A DNA stretch of 64,000 bases from Mycobacteroides chelonae (GTDB lineage: Bacteria; Actinomycetota; Actinomycetes; Mycobacteriales; Mycobacteriaceae), in NCBI RefSeq assembly GCF_016767715.1, contig NZ_CP050145.1, forward strand, positions 4,712,001 to 4,776,000, read 5' to 3'. Both the position numbers and the translations under genes were made by a program. Positions 43,516 through 52,855 of this stretch are shown here, piece after piece. The notes beneath the pieces are model-generated. The model made no database searches. It saw only the letters and a list, made by a program, of their open reading frames with translations, and was not told the origin of the DNA. How positions within the stretch are numbered: position 1 is the first letter of the stretch; every line of letters begins with the position of its first letter.

Positions 43516-43583
43516 CTAAGGATACAGAAATACGCATTTACATGGTCTTTTTATCCATTGACCACGTGCGTAATGTGCGAATC

Positions 43584-45098
43584 ATGCACGTTCACTCCGT
43601 ACACACCCGCCGCAGCGCCGACGTCTTCCCCCGCGACCAACACCTCGCCTGGAAGATCGCCGAAGTCGCTTCGGATCCCGTTGCCGTTCCCGCCGACACC
43701 GAGGCGATGGTCATCAACCGGATCATCGATAACGCCGCCGTCAGCGCCGCGTCGGTCATCCGCCGTCCCGTCACCGTCGCGCGCCGCCAGGCGCAGGCCC
43801 ATGCGGTGTCGTCCGGTGGACGTGGTGCCAATGTCTTCGGTGTCAGCGGTGGCTACTCGGCCGAGTGGGCGGCGTGGGCCAACGGCGTCGCAGTACGCGA
43901 ACTGGACTTCCACGACACCTTTCTGGCCGCCGACTATTCGCACCCCGGCGACAACATTCCACCGCTGGTGGCCGTGGCCCAGCAGCTCGGTATCGGCGGG
44001 GCGGACCTCATTCGCGGTCTGGCCACCGCGTACGAAACTCAGATCAACCTCACCCGCGGAATCTGTCTGCACGAGCACAAGATCGACCACGTCGCACACC
44101 TCGGCCCTTCTGTCGCCGCCGGCCTGGGCACCATGCTGAAGCTCGACACCGAGACGATCTATCAGGCCATCGGTCAGGCCCTACACCTGACCACCGCGAC
44201 CCGGCAGTCCCGCAAGGGACTCATTTCCAGCTGGAAGGCCTATGCCCCGGCGTGGGCCGGCAAGGTCGCCATCGAGGCCGTCGACCGCGCCATGCGCGGC
44301 GAGGGTGCTCCGTCCCCCATCTGGGAGGGCGAAGACGGCGTGATCGCCTGGCTGCTCGGCGGTCCCGACAAGGTCTACGAGGTGCCACTGCCTGGCCCGG
44401 GTGAGGAGAAGCGCGCGATCCTGGACAGCTACACCAAGGAGCACTCGGCCGAGTATCAGAGCCAGGCGCCCATCGACCTGGCCCGCAGGATGCGCGAGCG
44501 CATCGGCGACCTGGATCAGATTGCGACGATCGTGCTGCACACCAGCCACCACACGCATGTCGTGATCGGGACCGGATCGAATGATCCGCAGAAGTTCGAC
44601 CCCGACGCTTCGCGCGAGACACTCGACCACTCGGTCATGTACATCTTCGCCGTGGCGCTGGAGGACGGCACCTGGCATCACGAGCGTTCCTATGCACCCG
44701 AACGCGCACACCGCCCCGAAACGATCGAACTCTGGAACAAGATCAGCACCGTCGAAGATCCGGAGTGGACTCGTCGGTATCACTCAAGTAATCCCGACGA
44801 GAAGGCGTTCGGCTGCAAGGCCGTCGTCACTCTCAAGAACGGCGAGGTGATCACCGATGAGCTGGCGATCGCCGATGCACACCCCCTGGGGGCGCGGCCG
44901 TTCGCCCGGGAGAACTACATCAACAAGTTCACTGTGCTGTCCGACGGCGTCATCGAGCAGCACGAGCAGGACCGATTCCTGTCGGTGGCACAGGGGTTGG
45001 CCGACCTGAAGGCCGGCTCACTGGGTGCGCTCAACCCGCTCGTCGATGCCGTAGTTCTCGACAAGGCGCCCACGACACCGGAGGGGATCTTTAAGTGA
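43584..45098 (+). CDS. prpD: 2-methylcitrate dehydratase PrpD
   Basis: 504 residues, MmgE/PrpD family. ATG at 43584 gives [20 protein letters not shown], the normal start; the frame opens at 43509. Seen: [36 protein letters not shown] segment, [23 protein letters not shown] region and GPDKVYEVP. Converts 2-methylcitrate to 2-methyl-cis-aconitate in propionate degradation. No strong ribosome binding site is seen. First gene of prpDBC; overlaps prpB by 4 bases (GTGA). Confidence 0.94.
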   Translation: MHVHSVHTRRSADVFPRDQHLAWKIAEVASDPVAVPADTEAMVINRIIDNAAVSAASVIRRPVTVARRQAQAHAVSSGGRGANVFGVSGGYSAEWAAWANGVAVRELDFHDTFLAADYSHPGDNIPPLVAVAQQLGIGGADLIRGLATAYETQINLTRGICLHEHKIDHVAHLGPSVAAGLGTMLKLDTETIYQAIGQALHLTTATRQSRKGLISSWKAYAPAWAGKVAIEAVDRAMRGEGAPSPIWEGEDGVIAWLLGGPDKVYEVPLPGPGEEKRAILDSYTKEHSAEYQSQAPIDLARRMRERIGDLDQIATIVLHTSHHTHVVIGTGSNDPQKFDPDASRETLDHSVMYIFAVALEDGTWHHERSYAPERAHRPETIELWNKISTVEDPEWTRRYHSSNPDEKAFGCKAVVTLKNGEVITDELAIADAHPLGARPFARENYINKFTVLSDGVIEQHEQDRFLSVAQGLADLKAGSLGALNPLVDAVVLDKAPTTPEGIFK

Positions 45099-46015
45099 GC
45101 GCGCTTCTTGCCTCCGCCACGGACGCGGCCACCAAGCGTGCCGCGTTCCGGGCGGGCTTGTCTTCCGGTGAACTGTTGCGTTTTCCCGGCGCGTTCTCGC
45201 CGTTGGTGGCCAAGCTGATCCAGGAGGTCGGGTTCGAGGGTGTTTACGTCTCGGGTGCCGTACTGTCGGCCGATCTCGCGCTGCCCGATATCGGATTGAC
45301 GACGCTCACGGAGGTGTCGGCCCGCGGCCGCCAGATCGCGTCAGTTACCGACCTTCCGACCCTGATCGACGCCGACACAGGATTTGGCGAGCCGATGAGT
45401 GCGGCACGCACGGTCGCCGTGCTCGAAGACAGCGGGGTCGCCGGGCTTCATCTCGAGGACCAGGTGAATCCCAAGCGGTGCGGGCATCTTGACGGCAAGG
45501 CCGTCGTCGAGAGCGCTGAGATGGTTCGGCGGCTCCGTGCGGCGGTCTCCGCCCGGCGCGACCCCAACTTCGTGATCTGCGCCCGCACTGATGCTGCGGG
45601 CATCGAGGGGTTGCCCGCGGCAATCGACCGCGCAAAGGCCTATGCCGATGCGGGCGCGGATCTCATCTTCACCGAAGCACTCAGTGATATCGGCGAGTTC
45701 GAGAAGTTCCGTGCCGCGGTCGATGTTCCCTTGCTCGCCAACATGACCGAATTCGGAAAGTCCGAACTCGTGACGGCCGACCAGCTCCGCGACGTCGGGT
45801 ACAACGTCGTCATCTATCCCGTCACGACCCTGCGGCTAGCGATGTTCGCAGTGGAGCAGGGTCTGCGCGAAATCGATTCGGCGGGAACACAGTCTGGCCT
45901 GCTGGACCAGATGCAGCACCGCAGCCGTCTGTATGAGCTGCTCCGCTACTCCGAATACAACCAATTCGATACCGAGATCTTCAATTTCAGCCTCAATGGA
46001 GGAGGAGCACGATGA
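45095..46015 (+). CDS. prpB: 2-methylisocitrate lyase PrpB
   Basis: 306 residues, ICL/PEP mutase superfamily. Active-site motif [11 protein letters not shown] with the catalytic Cys, DADTGFGEP metal site, and [10 protein letters not shown]. Splits 2-methylisocitrate to pyruvate and succinate. M. tuberculosis lacks a separate PrpB and uses isocitrate lyase for this step, so a dedicated enzyme sets this genome apart. GTG start; overlaps prpC by 4 bases. Sandwiched between prpD and prpC in one transcript. Confidence 0.94.
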   Translation: MSALLASATDAATKRAAFRAGLSSGELLRFPGAFSPLVAKLIQEVGFEGVYVSGAVLSADLALPDIGLTTLTEVSARGRQIASVTDLPTLIDADTGFGEPMSAARTVAVLEDSGVAGLHLEDQVNPKRCGHLDGKAVVESAEMVRRLRAAVSARRDPNFVICARTDAAGIEGLPAAIDRAKAYADAGADLIFTEALSDIGEFEKFRAAVDVPLLANMTEFGKSELVTADQLRDVGYNVVIYPVTTLRLAMFAVEQGLREIDSAGTQSGLLDQMQHRSRLYELLRYSEYNQFDTEIFNFSLNGGGAR

Positions 46016-47133
46016 CCACCGCGACCCCAACCATTCACAAGGGACTTGCCGGCGTCGTGGTGGACACCACCGCCATCTCCAAGGTCGTGCCCGAAACCAA
46101 CTCGCTGACGTACCGCGGATATCCGGTGCAGGACCTAGCCGCCCAGTGCAGCTTCGAACAGGTCGCCTACCTGCTGTGGCATGGCGAGTTGCCGAACGAC
46201 GCCGAGCTCGCGCTGTTCAACCAACGCGAGCGGGCGCAGCGCCGCCTGGACCGTTCCCTGATGGCGCTGCTGGCCAAGTTGCCCGAGACGTGCCATCCCA
46301 TGGACGTGGTGCGCACCGCCATCAGCGTCCTGGGTGCTGAGGATCCTTCCGAGGACGACAGCCGTCCGGAAGCCAACTACGCCAAGTCACTTCGCATGTT
46401 CGCGGTGCTGCCGACGATCGTCGCGGCCGATATGCGGCGCCGCCGTGGGCTGGACCCCATTCAGCCCCACAGCCACCTCGGCTACTCGGCCAACTTCCTA
46501 CGGATGTGCTTTGGTGAGGTACCGGACCCGGTGATCGTCACGGCGTTCGAACAGTCGATGATCCTGTACGCCGAGCACAGCTTCAACGCCTCGACCTTCG
46601 CCGCCCGCGTGGTGACCTCGACACAATCCGACATCTACAGTGCGGTCACCGCAGCGATCGGCGCGCTCAAGGGCTCCCTGCACGGCGGAGCCAACGAGGC
46701 CGTCATGCACGACATGATCGAGATAGGCGACGCCGCCAAGGCTGCGGAATGGTTGCAGGGCAAGCGGACCCGTAAAGAAAAGGTCATGGGCTTCGGGCAC
46801 CGCGTATACAAGAACGGCGATTCCCGGGTGCCGACGATGCGCGCGGCGCTGGAGGACGTGGCCCGGGTTCGTGACGGTCGCAAATGGCTCGAGATCTACA
46901 AGGTGCTGGAATCCGAGATGGATGCCGCCACCGGAATCAAGCCCAATCTCGATTTCCCCACCGGACCCGCCTATTACCTCATGGGATTCGATATCCCTTG
47001 CTTCACACCGATTTTCGTGATGAGCCGGATCACCGGCTGGACCGCGCACATCATGGAGCAAGCAGCAGCCAACGCCCTGATCAGGCCGCTGAGCGAATAC
47101 TCCGGCAAGCCCCAGCGGTCACTCGCGTCGTAA
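46012..47133 (+). CDS. prpC: 2-methylcitrate synthase PrpC
   Basis: 373 residues, citrate synthase family of the small bacterial methylcitrate type. Condenses propionyl-CoA with oxaloacetate. Seen: SLTYRGYPVQDLA, active-site His in GSLHGGANEAV and MGFGHRVYKNGDSR, and the Asp in KPNLDFPTGPAYYLMGF. ATG at 46012 has GGAGGAG directly upstream. Last gene of the prp operon; a strong hairpin follows at 47144. Confidence 0.94.
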   Translation: MTTATPTIHKGLAGVVVDTTAISKVVPETNSLTYRGYPVQDLAAQCSFEQVAYLLWHGELPNDAELALFNQRERAQRRLDRSLMALLAKLPETCHPMDVVRTAISVLGAEDPSEDDSRPEANYAKSLRMFAVLPTIVAADMRRRRGLDPIQPHSHLGYSANFLRMCFGEVPDPVIVTAFEQSMILYAEHSFNASTFAARVVTSTQSDIYSAVTAAIGALKGSLHGGANEAVMHDMIEIGDAAKAAEWLQGKRTRKEKVMGFGHRVYKNGDSRVPTMRAALEDVARVRDGRKWLEIYKVLESEMDAATGIKPNLDFPTGPAYYLMGFDIPCFTPIFVMSRITGWTAHIMEQAAANALIRPLSEYSGKPQRSLAS

Positions 47134-47143
47134 GCGCGATCGC

Positions 47144-47199
47144 CGAGTGTGCGGTTTGTGTCGAAATCTCGCTGATTATCGACACAAACCGCACACTCG
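47144..47199. terminator. bidirectional terminator with 21-bp perfect stem
   Basis: CGAGTGTGCGGTTTGTGTCGA (split here only to name it; 47144-47164) pairs exactly with 47179-47199 around a 14-base loop. It lies between the convergent prpC (ends 47133) and the unknown gene (ends 47206), so it can stop both transcripts. Stem of 21 base pairs with no mismatch is unusually long. Confidence 0.8.
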
Positions 47200-47205
47200 A
47201 GCTGG

Positions 47206-48033
47206 CTAGTTCGGCATCCTGTCGCAAAGCAATTGGATGAACAACTCGTCCGCCGGGGGCGCCTCCGGGTCGATGTTGAGGAAGCTGGTGTAGAAGCCAT
47301 CTGGTGAGTGCACCGCGCGACTTACTTGCCCGGCAATGCCCGTGACAACACCCGCGTAGCCACGCGTATCGTCCACGCCCAGCCGCGGATCCGCGAGATC
47401 GACTGTCACTCGGTCTCCCCGCGATGGGATCACCGCGCCAAACGCGTCTGGTGGCCCGAATAGATGCAACGTCCTGCGGCCACGATCTCGCGCATCACGC
47501 AGCGCCTCAATGTCATCGCCGGTCGGCTCCACTACTGAGGTCACACGCAGACCCACAACGGATCCGGTGATCACTCGATGCCCGATCTCACCCGACGGTG
47601 GCTGATCTGGCCAACGTGTTGCGAGTTCGGTGGGCCGGTACTGAAACGATGACGGCTCTTGGCTCACCTGACCGGACTCATTCAGACGGGTAGTGGCCGA
47701 CACGTCATACAGCTCCTCGACGACGCCCCGAAGACGGGGCCAGCTTTGGCTGTCATGCCAAGTAGCCCAGAGGATTACCAGCGCATTCGCAGGATCTCCG
47801 AGTGCTGGATCCCAGCTCGCACAACCGTAGGGAAACCGGACGATCTCGCGGTCCTCGTCCCAGTCCACCGCAGCAGCCGATGCCAGTAGGTAGCCACCCT
47901 CAGCGGAATGGGCAGAGATCTGCCAATCGACAGACTGGCCTATCTCGGGAGTCCTACCGCAGCACTGGTATTCCCAATTTGAAATACCCAGGTATACAAG
48001 CGATTCATTTCGATTGAGAACCTTGTTATTCAC
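47206..48033 (-). CDS. conserved hypothetical protein (possible DUF6578-like)
   Basis: 275 residues, soluble, no signal peptide. The N-terminus has a WEYQCCGRTPEIGQSVDW pattern, and a second half contains a barrel-like region with ASWDPAL and SRGDRVTVDLADPRLGVDD. The WxxQCCG-type start recalls the DUF6578 group of actinobacteria, but I am not certain. Its start region (47990-48033) is AT-richer than the rest of the window. Stands alone, convergent to prpC. Confidence 0.65.
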   Translation of the reverse strand: MNNKVLNRNESLVYLGISNWEYQCCGRTPEIGQSVDWQISAHSAEGGYLLASAAAVDWDEDREIVRFPYGCASWDPALGDPANALVILWATWHDSQSWPRLRGVVEELYDVSATTRLNESGQVSQEPSSFQYRPTELATRWPDQPPSGEIGHRVITGSVVGLRVTSVVEPTGDDIEALRDARDRGRRTLHLFGPPDAFGAVIPSRGDRVTVDLADPRLGVDDTRGYAGVVTGIAGQVSRAVHSPDGFYTSFLNIDPEAPPADELFIQLLCDRMPN

Positions 48034-48039
48034 TGAAGA

Positions 48040-48082
48040 ACCGGGTGTTAGACGAACGGAGCACGAACGCTCCGGACCCGGT
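48040..48082 (-). terminator. nested inverted repeat between unknown gene and GNAT gene
   Basis: Outer arms ACCGGGT (48040-48046) and ACCCGGT (48076-48082) enclose inner arms CGGAGC (48057-48062) and GCTCCG (48069-48074). Both flanking genes are on the minus strand, so this probably ends the GNAT transcript, about 50 bases after its stop; it might instead lie in the leader of the unknown gene. Confidence 0.45.
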
Positions 48083-48130
48083 GTACCGAATCCAAAGGTT
48101 AGCCAGCATCACGCCTAGCGTCAACACCCG

Positions 48131-48661
48131 TCACTCGGGCCGGGACAAGAGCCCGCCAACCCACCAATCCGCCGGGGCCTCTCGCCGATACCCACGCTGA
48201 CGCAGCAAGCCCTCCATATCGAATCCGACGGCTTGCGCCACCGCCCGCGAGCCATCGTTGCCGACGACGGCCCACCATTCGATGCGGTGCACGCCCAGCA
48301 CGTCAAATCCCCACTGGCACAGCCGCCGAATCGCCTCTGTTGTCAGCCCCTTACGGCGATGCCGTGAGGCAGACCAATACCCGACTTCCACCACGCCGGG
48401 CGCAATCGACTTAAGTGAACAGGTGCCCACGAGTTCATCTGTGTCGGCGAGGAAGAACCCGAAGCCGTATCGCGCGTTGTCCGCCCATTCCTGTGCCGAC
48501 CTGGCGACGAAACTCCGGGCGTCTTCACGGGTGTACGGAACCGGTAGCGGAAGGTAGTGCGCGATCTGCGGCTCGTTGCACGCTTCGACAATCGCGGCCT
48601 CGTCCGCAGCAGTGACCGCGCGCAGAACCAGCCGGTCCGTCTGCAACTCGGTAGGTTCCAT
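48131..48661 (-). CDS. GNAT family N-acetyltransferase
   Basis: RimJ/RimL-type acetyltransferase, about 176 residues. N-terminal LQTDRLVLRAVTAADEAAIV, acetyl-CoA segment YWSASRHRRKGLTTEAIRRL (R/QxxGxG/A-like: RHRRKG) and GFDVLGVHRIEWWAVVGN typical of the RimJ/L subgroup. Substrate unknown (N-terminus of a protein or small amine). The ATG at 48661 is used; an ATG at 48679 adds six residues. Alone on the minus strand. Confidence 0.82.
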   Translation of the reverse strand: MEPTELQTDRLVLRAVTAADEAAIVEACNEPQIAHYLPLPVPYTREDARSFVARSAQEWADNARYGFGFFLADTDELVGTCSLKSIAPGVVEVGYWSASRHRRKGLTTEAIRRLCQWGFDVLGVHRIEWWAVVGNDGSRAVAQAVGFDMEGLLRQRGYRREAPADWWVGGLLSRPE

Positions 48662-48723
48662 GCGACCAGTCTCAACCACGAATTACAACGTGGTCAAAGG
48701 AATTCCGTACGACTGTGCCTGCG

Positions 48724-49617
48724 TTAAGGGGTCTCGCGTACCGGCGACCAGTACTCCAACATCTCCGCGAAGGTCTCGAAGGCCGGCCTGGCCAGACCGT
48801 ACGGAGCTTCGAAATGCACGCTCAGGGGAAAGCCGACGTCTGCCACTCCATCGATGACTCGCTTGTAGAGATCCACCAGCTGTGGCCGCCGGACATCTGG
48901 TTCGCAGGCAGCCAGCGACTTCACGAAGTCCTGTTCGCGCGCAACAGCTTCATTGCCGGGGTCTTGGATCAACCAGTCGATGAGCCCGACCTTGGACTCC
49001 AGCTTCGGGACGAAACCGAATGAGAGCAACACCTCTGGCCGGTGTTCGGTTGTGCGCGCGAACTCCTGCAGAAAGCCAACCACCGCATCGGAATACAGCA
49101 GCTGGGTCATGGCGAAGGTGGCACCCTTGTCGCATTTGAAGGAGAAGCGGCCCTGTTCGCCACTGCGGGTGGGGATCAGGATCACTCCCCTGTTGTCGAC
49201 GATGTCATCGAACTTCGACAACGCATCAGTCGGTGGAATGCCCGAACCGTCGCCGTCGCTCATGGTGCGTGGTACGCCGACGAAGATCACACCGTCCATC
49301 CCGGCTTCCGTGAGACCGGTCAGCCGGCTCCGTAACGACGTCTCATCCGAAAAGGAAGTGACCTGCGTGCACAGTCCCCGCATGGTGGGTAGCTCCGACC
49401 GGATGATCGACCAATAGTCGACGACATCCAGCTTCGGCTTCATCTCCAGCGGACGATCGGCATCCTCCACGATCATCGACGGGATCATGACGTGGTCGAT
49501 GCGCCCATCGATGCCGAACTCCGCCGAAAACCTGGACAGCTTCTGCAGTTCTTCGGATGCCTTCTCGAGGCCGCCATCGACATTGGGAGGCACCAGCTCC
49601 AGCGCAACGGTATTCAT
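48724..49617 (-). CDS. methylenetetrahydrofolate reductase-like protein (noncanonical actinobacterial type)
   Basis: 297 residues from the ATG at 49617; three more codons are open. TIM-barrel with MTHFR-like parts: TVALELVPPNVDGG at the N-terminus, IPSMIVEDADRPLEMKPKLD, CDKGATFAMTQLLYSD and VLLSFGFVPK. Lower similarity to E. coli MetF fits the noncanonical mycobacterial MTHFR group. It would make 5-methyl-THF, the methyl donor needed by MetE next door. 105 bases separate it from the metE end, with a strong hairpin between. Confidence 0.75.
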   Translation of the reverse strand: MNTVALELVPPNVDGGLEKASEELQKLSRFSAEFGIDGRIDHVMIPSMIVEDADRPLEMKPKLDVVDYWSIIRSELPTMRGLCTQVTSFSDETSLRSRLTGLTEAGMDGVIFVGVPRTMSDGDGSGIPPTDALSKFDDIVDNRGVILIPTRSGEQGRFSFKCDKGATFAMTQLLYSDAVVGFLQEFARTTEHRPEVLLSFGFVPKLESKVGLIDWLIQDPGNEAVAREQDFVKSLAACEPDVRRPQLVDLYKRVIDGVADVGFPLSVHFEAPYGLARPAFETFAEMLEYWSPVRETP

Positions 49618-49672
49618 GGACACCAAGGACCTCCGATTAGTCTCGCTAATGGTTTATACACCAATCAAATTC

Positions 49673-49712
49673 ACGCGCGAGCAGTCCCCCGCGAAGGGGA
49701 CTGCTCGCGCGT
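49673..49712 (-). terminator. terminator hairpin after metE
   Basis: ACGCGCGAGCAGTCCC (49673-49688) pairs exactly with GGGACTGCTCGCGCGT (49697-49712); the first loop bases C and G extend it to 17 pairs with a 6-base loop. It ends metE 10 bases after the stop codon? The stem begins 13 bases upstream of the metE stop in transcript terms and lies just after it, at 49712 versus 49723. No clear U-tract. Confidence 0.7.
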
Positions 49713-49722
49713 TCGTCGGGAA

Positions 49723-51987
49723 CTAGGCGCCCGCACGCACCTCGGTCGCAGCCGCCACCAGGTTGGCCAGTGAGGCAGTCACCTCGTCAGCCTTCCGGGT
49801 CTTCAGACCACAGTCAGGATTGACCCAGAGACGCTGGGCCGGAACCGCCTGCAGCGCCTCACGCAGCGAGTTCGCCATCTCGGCCGTCGAGGGCACTCGC
49901 GGCGAGTGGATGTCGTACACACCCGGACCGACGCTGTTGGAGAAGCCGATCGCGTTGAGGTCGTCGAGCACCTCCATGTGCGAACGAGCCGCCTCGATGG
50001 AGGTGACATCGGCGTCCAGATCGGCGATCGCACCGATCACCTCGCCGAACTCCGAGTAGCACAGATGCGTGTGAATCTGGGTCGCATCGGACACACCCGA
50101 GGTGGACAGCCGGAACGCACCGACCGCCCAGTCCAGGTATGCGGGCTTATCCGCCGAGCGCAGCGGCAGGAGCTCGCGCAATGCGGGCTCGTCCACCTGG
50201 ATGATCGCAATCCCGGCGTCCTGCAGATCCACCGTCTCGTCCCGGATGGCCAGTGCGATCTGGTTAGCGGTATCCGCCAACGGCTGATCATCACGAACGA
50301 ACGACCACGCGAGGATGGTTACCGGCCCGGTCAGCATGCCCTTGACGTACTTGGGAGTCAGCGACTGGGCGTAGGTGGCCCACTCGACGGTCATCGGGTT
50401 CTGCCGTGCGACATCGCCGTACAGGATGGGTGGGCGCACGCAGCGGCTGCCGTACGACTGAACCCAGCCATTCTGGGTGGCGAAGAATCCGTCGAGCTGC
50501 TCAGCGAAGTACTGCACCATGTCGTTGCGTTCTGGCTCGCCGTGGACCAGCACGTCCAGGCCCAGCTTCTCCTGTAGCGCAATAACATCGGCAACCTCGG
50601 CACGCATCCGCCGCACGTACTCGGCCTCGTCGATCTCGCCCTTGGTCAGGGCCTGACGGGCCTTGCGGATCTCGACTGTCTGCGGGAACGACCCGATGGT
50701 GGTGGTCGGCAGCTCGGGCAGCTGCAGGCGCTCGTCCTGGCTGCGGCGACGCTCGGCGGCATCGCCACGTGAAATACCAGCCGCCAGAATCGAATCCAAA
50801 CGCGCACGGATCTGGCCGTTGTTCAGACGCGGATCCGTCTTGCGAGATTCGACAGCCGCATTCGACGCCGCGAACTCGGTAGCGTCGCGCGCCCCACCCA
50901 GTGCCCGCGCCAGCACCACAACTTCCTTGACCTTCTCGTCGGCGAACGCCAACCAGCTGCGCAGCTGGTCATCGAGTTCGGTCTCCGGTTCCAGCGAGTA
51001 GGGCACATGCAATGTCGAGCAGGACGTGGACACTGCGACGGCACCGGCGGATCCCAACAGCGTCCCCAGAGTGCCCAGCGCGGACTCCAGGTTGGTGCGC
51101 CAGATGTTTCGTCCGTCGACAACGCCCGCGACGATGGTCTTTCCGGCCAGCTCTGGCACCAAGGCCACACCCGATGCGGACCCGTAGACCAGGTCGACGG
51201 CAATCGCCTCGACGGGGGTACGTGCCAGCGCCGGCAGTGCGGCACCGAGGTCCCCGAAGTAGGTGGCGACCAGGATCGCGGGGCGATCGGCCACCGTGCC
51301 GAGACGGCCATACACCTGCTCGGCCAGTTCGGGACCATTCGGCAGGATGTCGGTGACGAGCACCGGCTCATCGATCTGCACCCAGCCGACGCCTGCCTCA
51401 GCGAGCTGCACCAACAGCTGCTCGTACAGCGACACCACCTCGTCGAGCCGTTCGATGGGCGCGGGGGCGCCGTCGACTGACTTACTCAACGCGAGGAAGG
51501 TGATGGGACCGACGACGACCGGACGTGCCGGAATGCCCAGCGCCTGAGCTTCTTTCAGCTCTCCGAACAGCTTGGCCGGGTTCAGTTCGAACTTCGTGTC
51601 CGGCCCGATCTCCGGCACCAGGTAGTGGTAGTTGGTATCGAACCACTTGGTCATTTCCAGCGGTGTCACATCATCATTGCCGCGAGCGGCGGCGAAGTAG
51701 CGATCGAGCTCATCGGCGATACCGGCGACACGGGGCGGGAGGGCTCCGAGCAGCACCGCGGTGTCCAGCACCTGGTCGTAGTACGAGAAGGTGTTCACCG
51801 GTACGGAGTCGAGCCCGGCGGCCGCCAAAGCGGTCCAATTGTCGCGCCGAAGCCCTGCGGCGACAGTTTCGAGCTCGGTACGGCTGGTACGTCCGGCCCA
51901 GTAGCTCTCGGTAGCCCTCTTGAGTTCACGCCGCGGGCCGATACGCGCGGATCCGAGCGTGGTGGCGGTCAAAGGTTGAGCAGTCAT
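49723..51987 (-). CDS. metE: cobalamin-independent methionine synthase MetE
   Basis: 754 residues, normal length. Transfers methyl from 5-methyltetrahydrofolate-polyglutamate to homocysteine. Zinc ligands are intact in the C-terminal barrel: His and Cys in [11 protein letters not shown] and Cys in [14 protein letters not shown]. The N-terminal barrel has [23 protein letters not shown] at 51987. Under control of a B12 riboswitch in its leader (52141-52335), as for metE in other mycobacteria. Gene order near prp matches M. tuberculosis Rv1129c-Rv1133c. Confidence 0.96.
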   Translation of the reverse strand: MTAQPLTATTLGSARIGPRRELKRATESYWAGRTSRTELETVAAGLRRDNWTALAAAGLDSVPVNTFSYYDQVLDTAVLLGALPPRVAGIADELDRYFAAARGNDDVTPLEMTKWFDTNYHYLVPEIGPDTKFELNPAKLFGELKEAQALGIPARPVVVGPITFLALSKSVDGAPAPIERLDEVVSLYEQLLVQLAEAGVGWVQIDEPVLVTDILPNGPELAEQVYGRLGTVADRPAILVATYFGDLGAALPALARTPVEAIAVDLVYGSASGVALVPELAGKTIVAGVVDGRNIWRTNLESALGTLGTLLGSAGAVAVSTSCSTLHVPYSLEPETELDDQLRSWLAFADEKVKEVVVLARALGGARDATEFAASNAAVESRKTDPRLNNGQIRARLDSILAAGISRGDAAERRRSQDERLQLPELPTTTIGSFPQTVEIRKARQALTKGEIDEAEYVRRMRAEVADVIALQEKLGLDVLVHGEPERNDMVQYFAEQLDGFFATQNGWVQSYGSRCVRPPILYGDVARQNPMTVEWATYAQSLTPKYVKGMLTGPVTILAWSFVRDDQPLADTANQIALAIRDETVDLQDAGIAIIQVDEPALRELLPLRSADKPAYLDWAVGAFRLSTSGVSDATQIHTHLCYSEFGEVIGAIADLDADVTSIEAARSHMEVLDDLNAIGFSNSVGPGVYDIHSPRVPSTAEMANSLREALQAVPAQRLWVNPDCGLKTRKADEVTASLANLVAAATEVRAGA

Positions 51988-52117
51988 GAATTAGTCCTTC
52001 ATCAACAGCGGGGTAGCCACCGCCCGGGGACGAAGAACCGAGCACGGAACCACCGCGACAGATATCTGCTCGGTGAAACCGCCTCGGCCATACGCCCATT
52101 CCGCGAGGCGATGATCC

Positions 52118-52138
52118 GCCGGGTGCGGCGCACCCGGC
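52118..52138 (-). terminator. expression-platform hairpin of the B12 riboswitch
   Basis: GCCGGGTGC (52118-52126) pairs with GCACCCGGC (52130-52138) around a 3-base loop, directly after the aptamer in transcript order. This 9-bp GC stem is the likely switch element that either ends transcription or hides downstream signals when cobalamin binds. The metE ATG is about 130 bases further on, so a terminator mode is favoured over start-codon masking. Confidence 0.5.
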
Positions 52139-52140
52139 AC

Positions 52141-52335
52141 AGCTGGCAGGTCTTCGGACTTACAGGCGTTACCCGGACTCAGGTTTTCCTACTGGCCGCC
52201 GCTTCCCAGGCTTCTTGGTGCTCAACCCAGTGCATATGACGACTGTCGTTCCTGCATACCGCTGCGGGACAGTCCCGGATTCTCACCGGGTTCCCTCTTA
52301 TGCCGGACCCGAGGGCCCGGCACTCGATGCTGATA
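52141..52335 (-). promoter_or_regulatory. cobalamin (B12) riboswitch controlling metE
   Basis: On the minus strand the conserved elements appear in order: AAGAGGGAACCCGGTGAGAA then TCCGGGACTGTCCCGCAGCG (52315-52259 region), AACCTGAGTCCGGGTAACGC, and the B12-box AAGTCCGAAGACCTGCCAGC ending at 52141. The upstream P-stem GTGCCGGGCCCTCGGGTCCGGC is also visible. Cobalamin binding is known to shut off metE in mycobacteria. The 5' boundary is approximate. Confidence 0.93.
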
Positions 52336-52386
52336 ACGGCTCGGATAAAACCCGTGCCACTACCAGCAGACCAGCTGCGTTTCTCA

Positions 52387-52435
52387 TCATATGCGCGCTA
52401 TCCAACACAAATATTAGCGACTATTCTCTAATATC
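52387..52435. promoter_or_regulatory. divergent promoters for metE and the thioesterase-TetR pair, with dyad
   Basis: Minus strand: TATGAT at 52392-52387 is a good -10 for metE, giving a leader of about 390 bases. Plus strand: TATTCT at 52423-52428 is a -10 seven bases before the GTG at 52436, so that mRNA would be leaderless; no ribosome binding site is present. ATATTAG (52412-52418) and CTAATAT (52429-52435) form a 7-bp dyad around the -10 box, a probable TetR operator. Confidence 0.5.
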
Positions 52436-52855
52436 GTGATCACCTTGGACCAGGCTCAGCGGGTGCTCGATGCGCAGCCCTTCAGTCGCCTCCTCGGCGC
52501 ATCCGTGTGCCGGGTCGATGAGTCCGGAATCCGGCTCGCACTTGATATCCGTGACGAGCTGCGGCAGCAGAACGGGTTCATCCACGGCGGCGTATTGAGC
52601 TATCTCGCCGACAACGCGATCACCTACGCCTGCGCCCTTGGTTTGGGTGCGGACATTGTGACCAGCGGATACACCATCGAGTACGTGTCCCCAGCGGGCG
52701 ATGGGGTGCGACTGCTCGCGGATGCCTCGCTGGTCAGCGCCGGCCGCACCAAGGCGCTGGGCCGCTGCGAAATCTCCGTCGAAGGTCACGACGGCAAAAC
52801 CAAGCTGGTTGCGGTTGCTCAGGGCACGAGCATGGTCCGGCGCCGTGGGGCGTAA
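52436..52855 (+). CDS. PaaI-type hot-dog thioesterase
   Basis: 139 residues, GTG start. Hot-dog fold with FIHGGVLSYLADNAITYAC, the family motif around HGG, and a TSGYTIEYVSPAGDG strand. Hydrolyses acyl-CoA or aryl-CoA thioesters; substrate unknown. A perfect coupling is likely with the TetR gene, which it overlaps by 11 bases. Its promoter appears leaderless, with the dyad over the -10 box. Confidence 0.85.
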   Translation: MITLDQAQRVLDAQPFSRLLGASVCRVDESGIRLALDIRDELRQQNGFIHGGVLSYLADNAITYACALGLGADIVTSGYTIEYVSPAGDGVRLLADASLVSAGRTKALGRCEISVEGHDGKTKLVAVAQGTSMVRRRGA

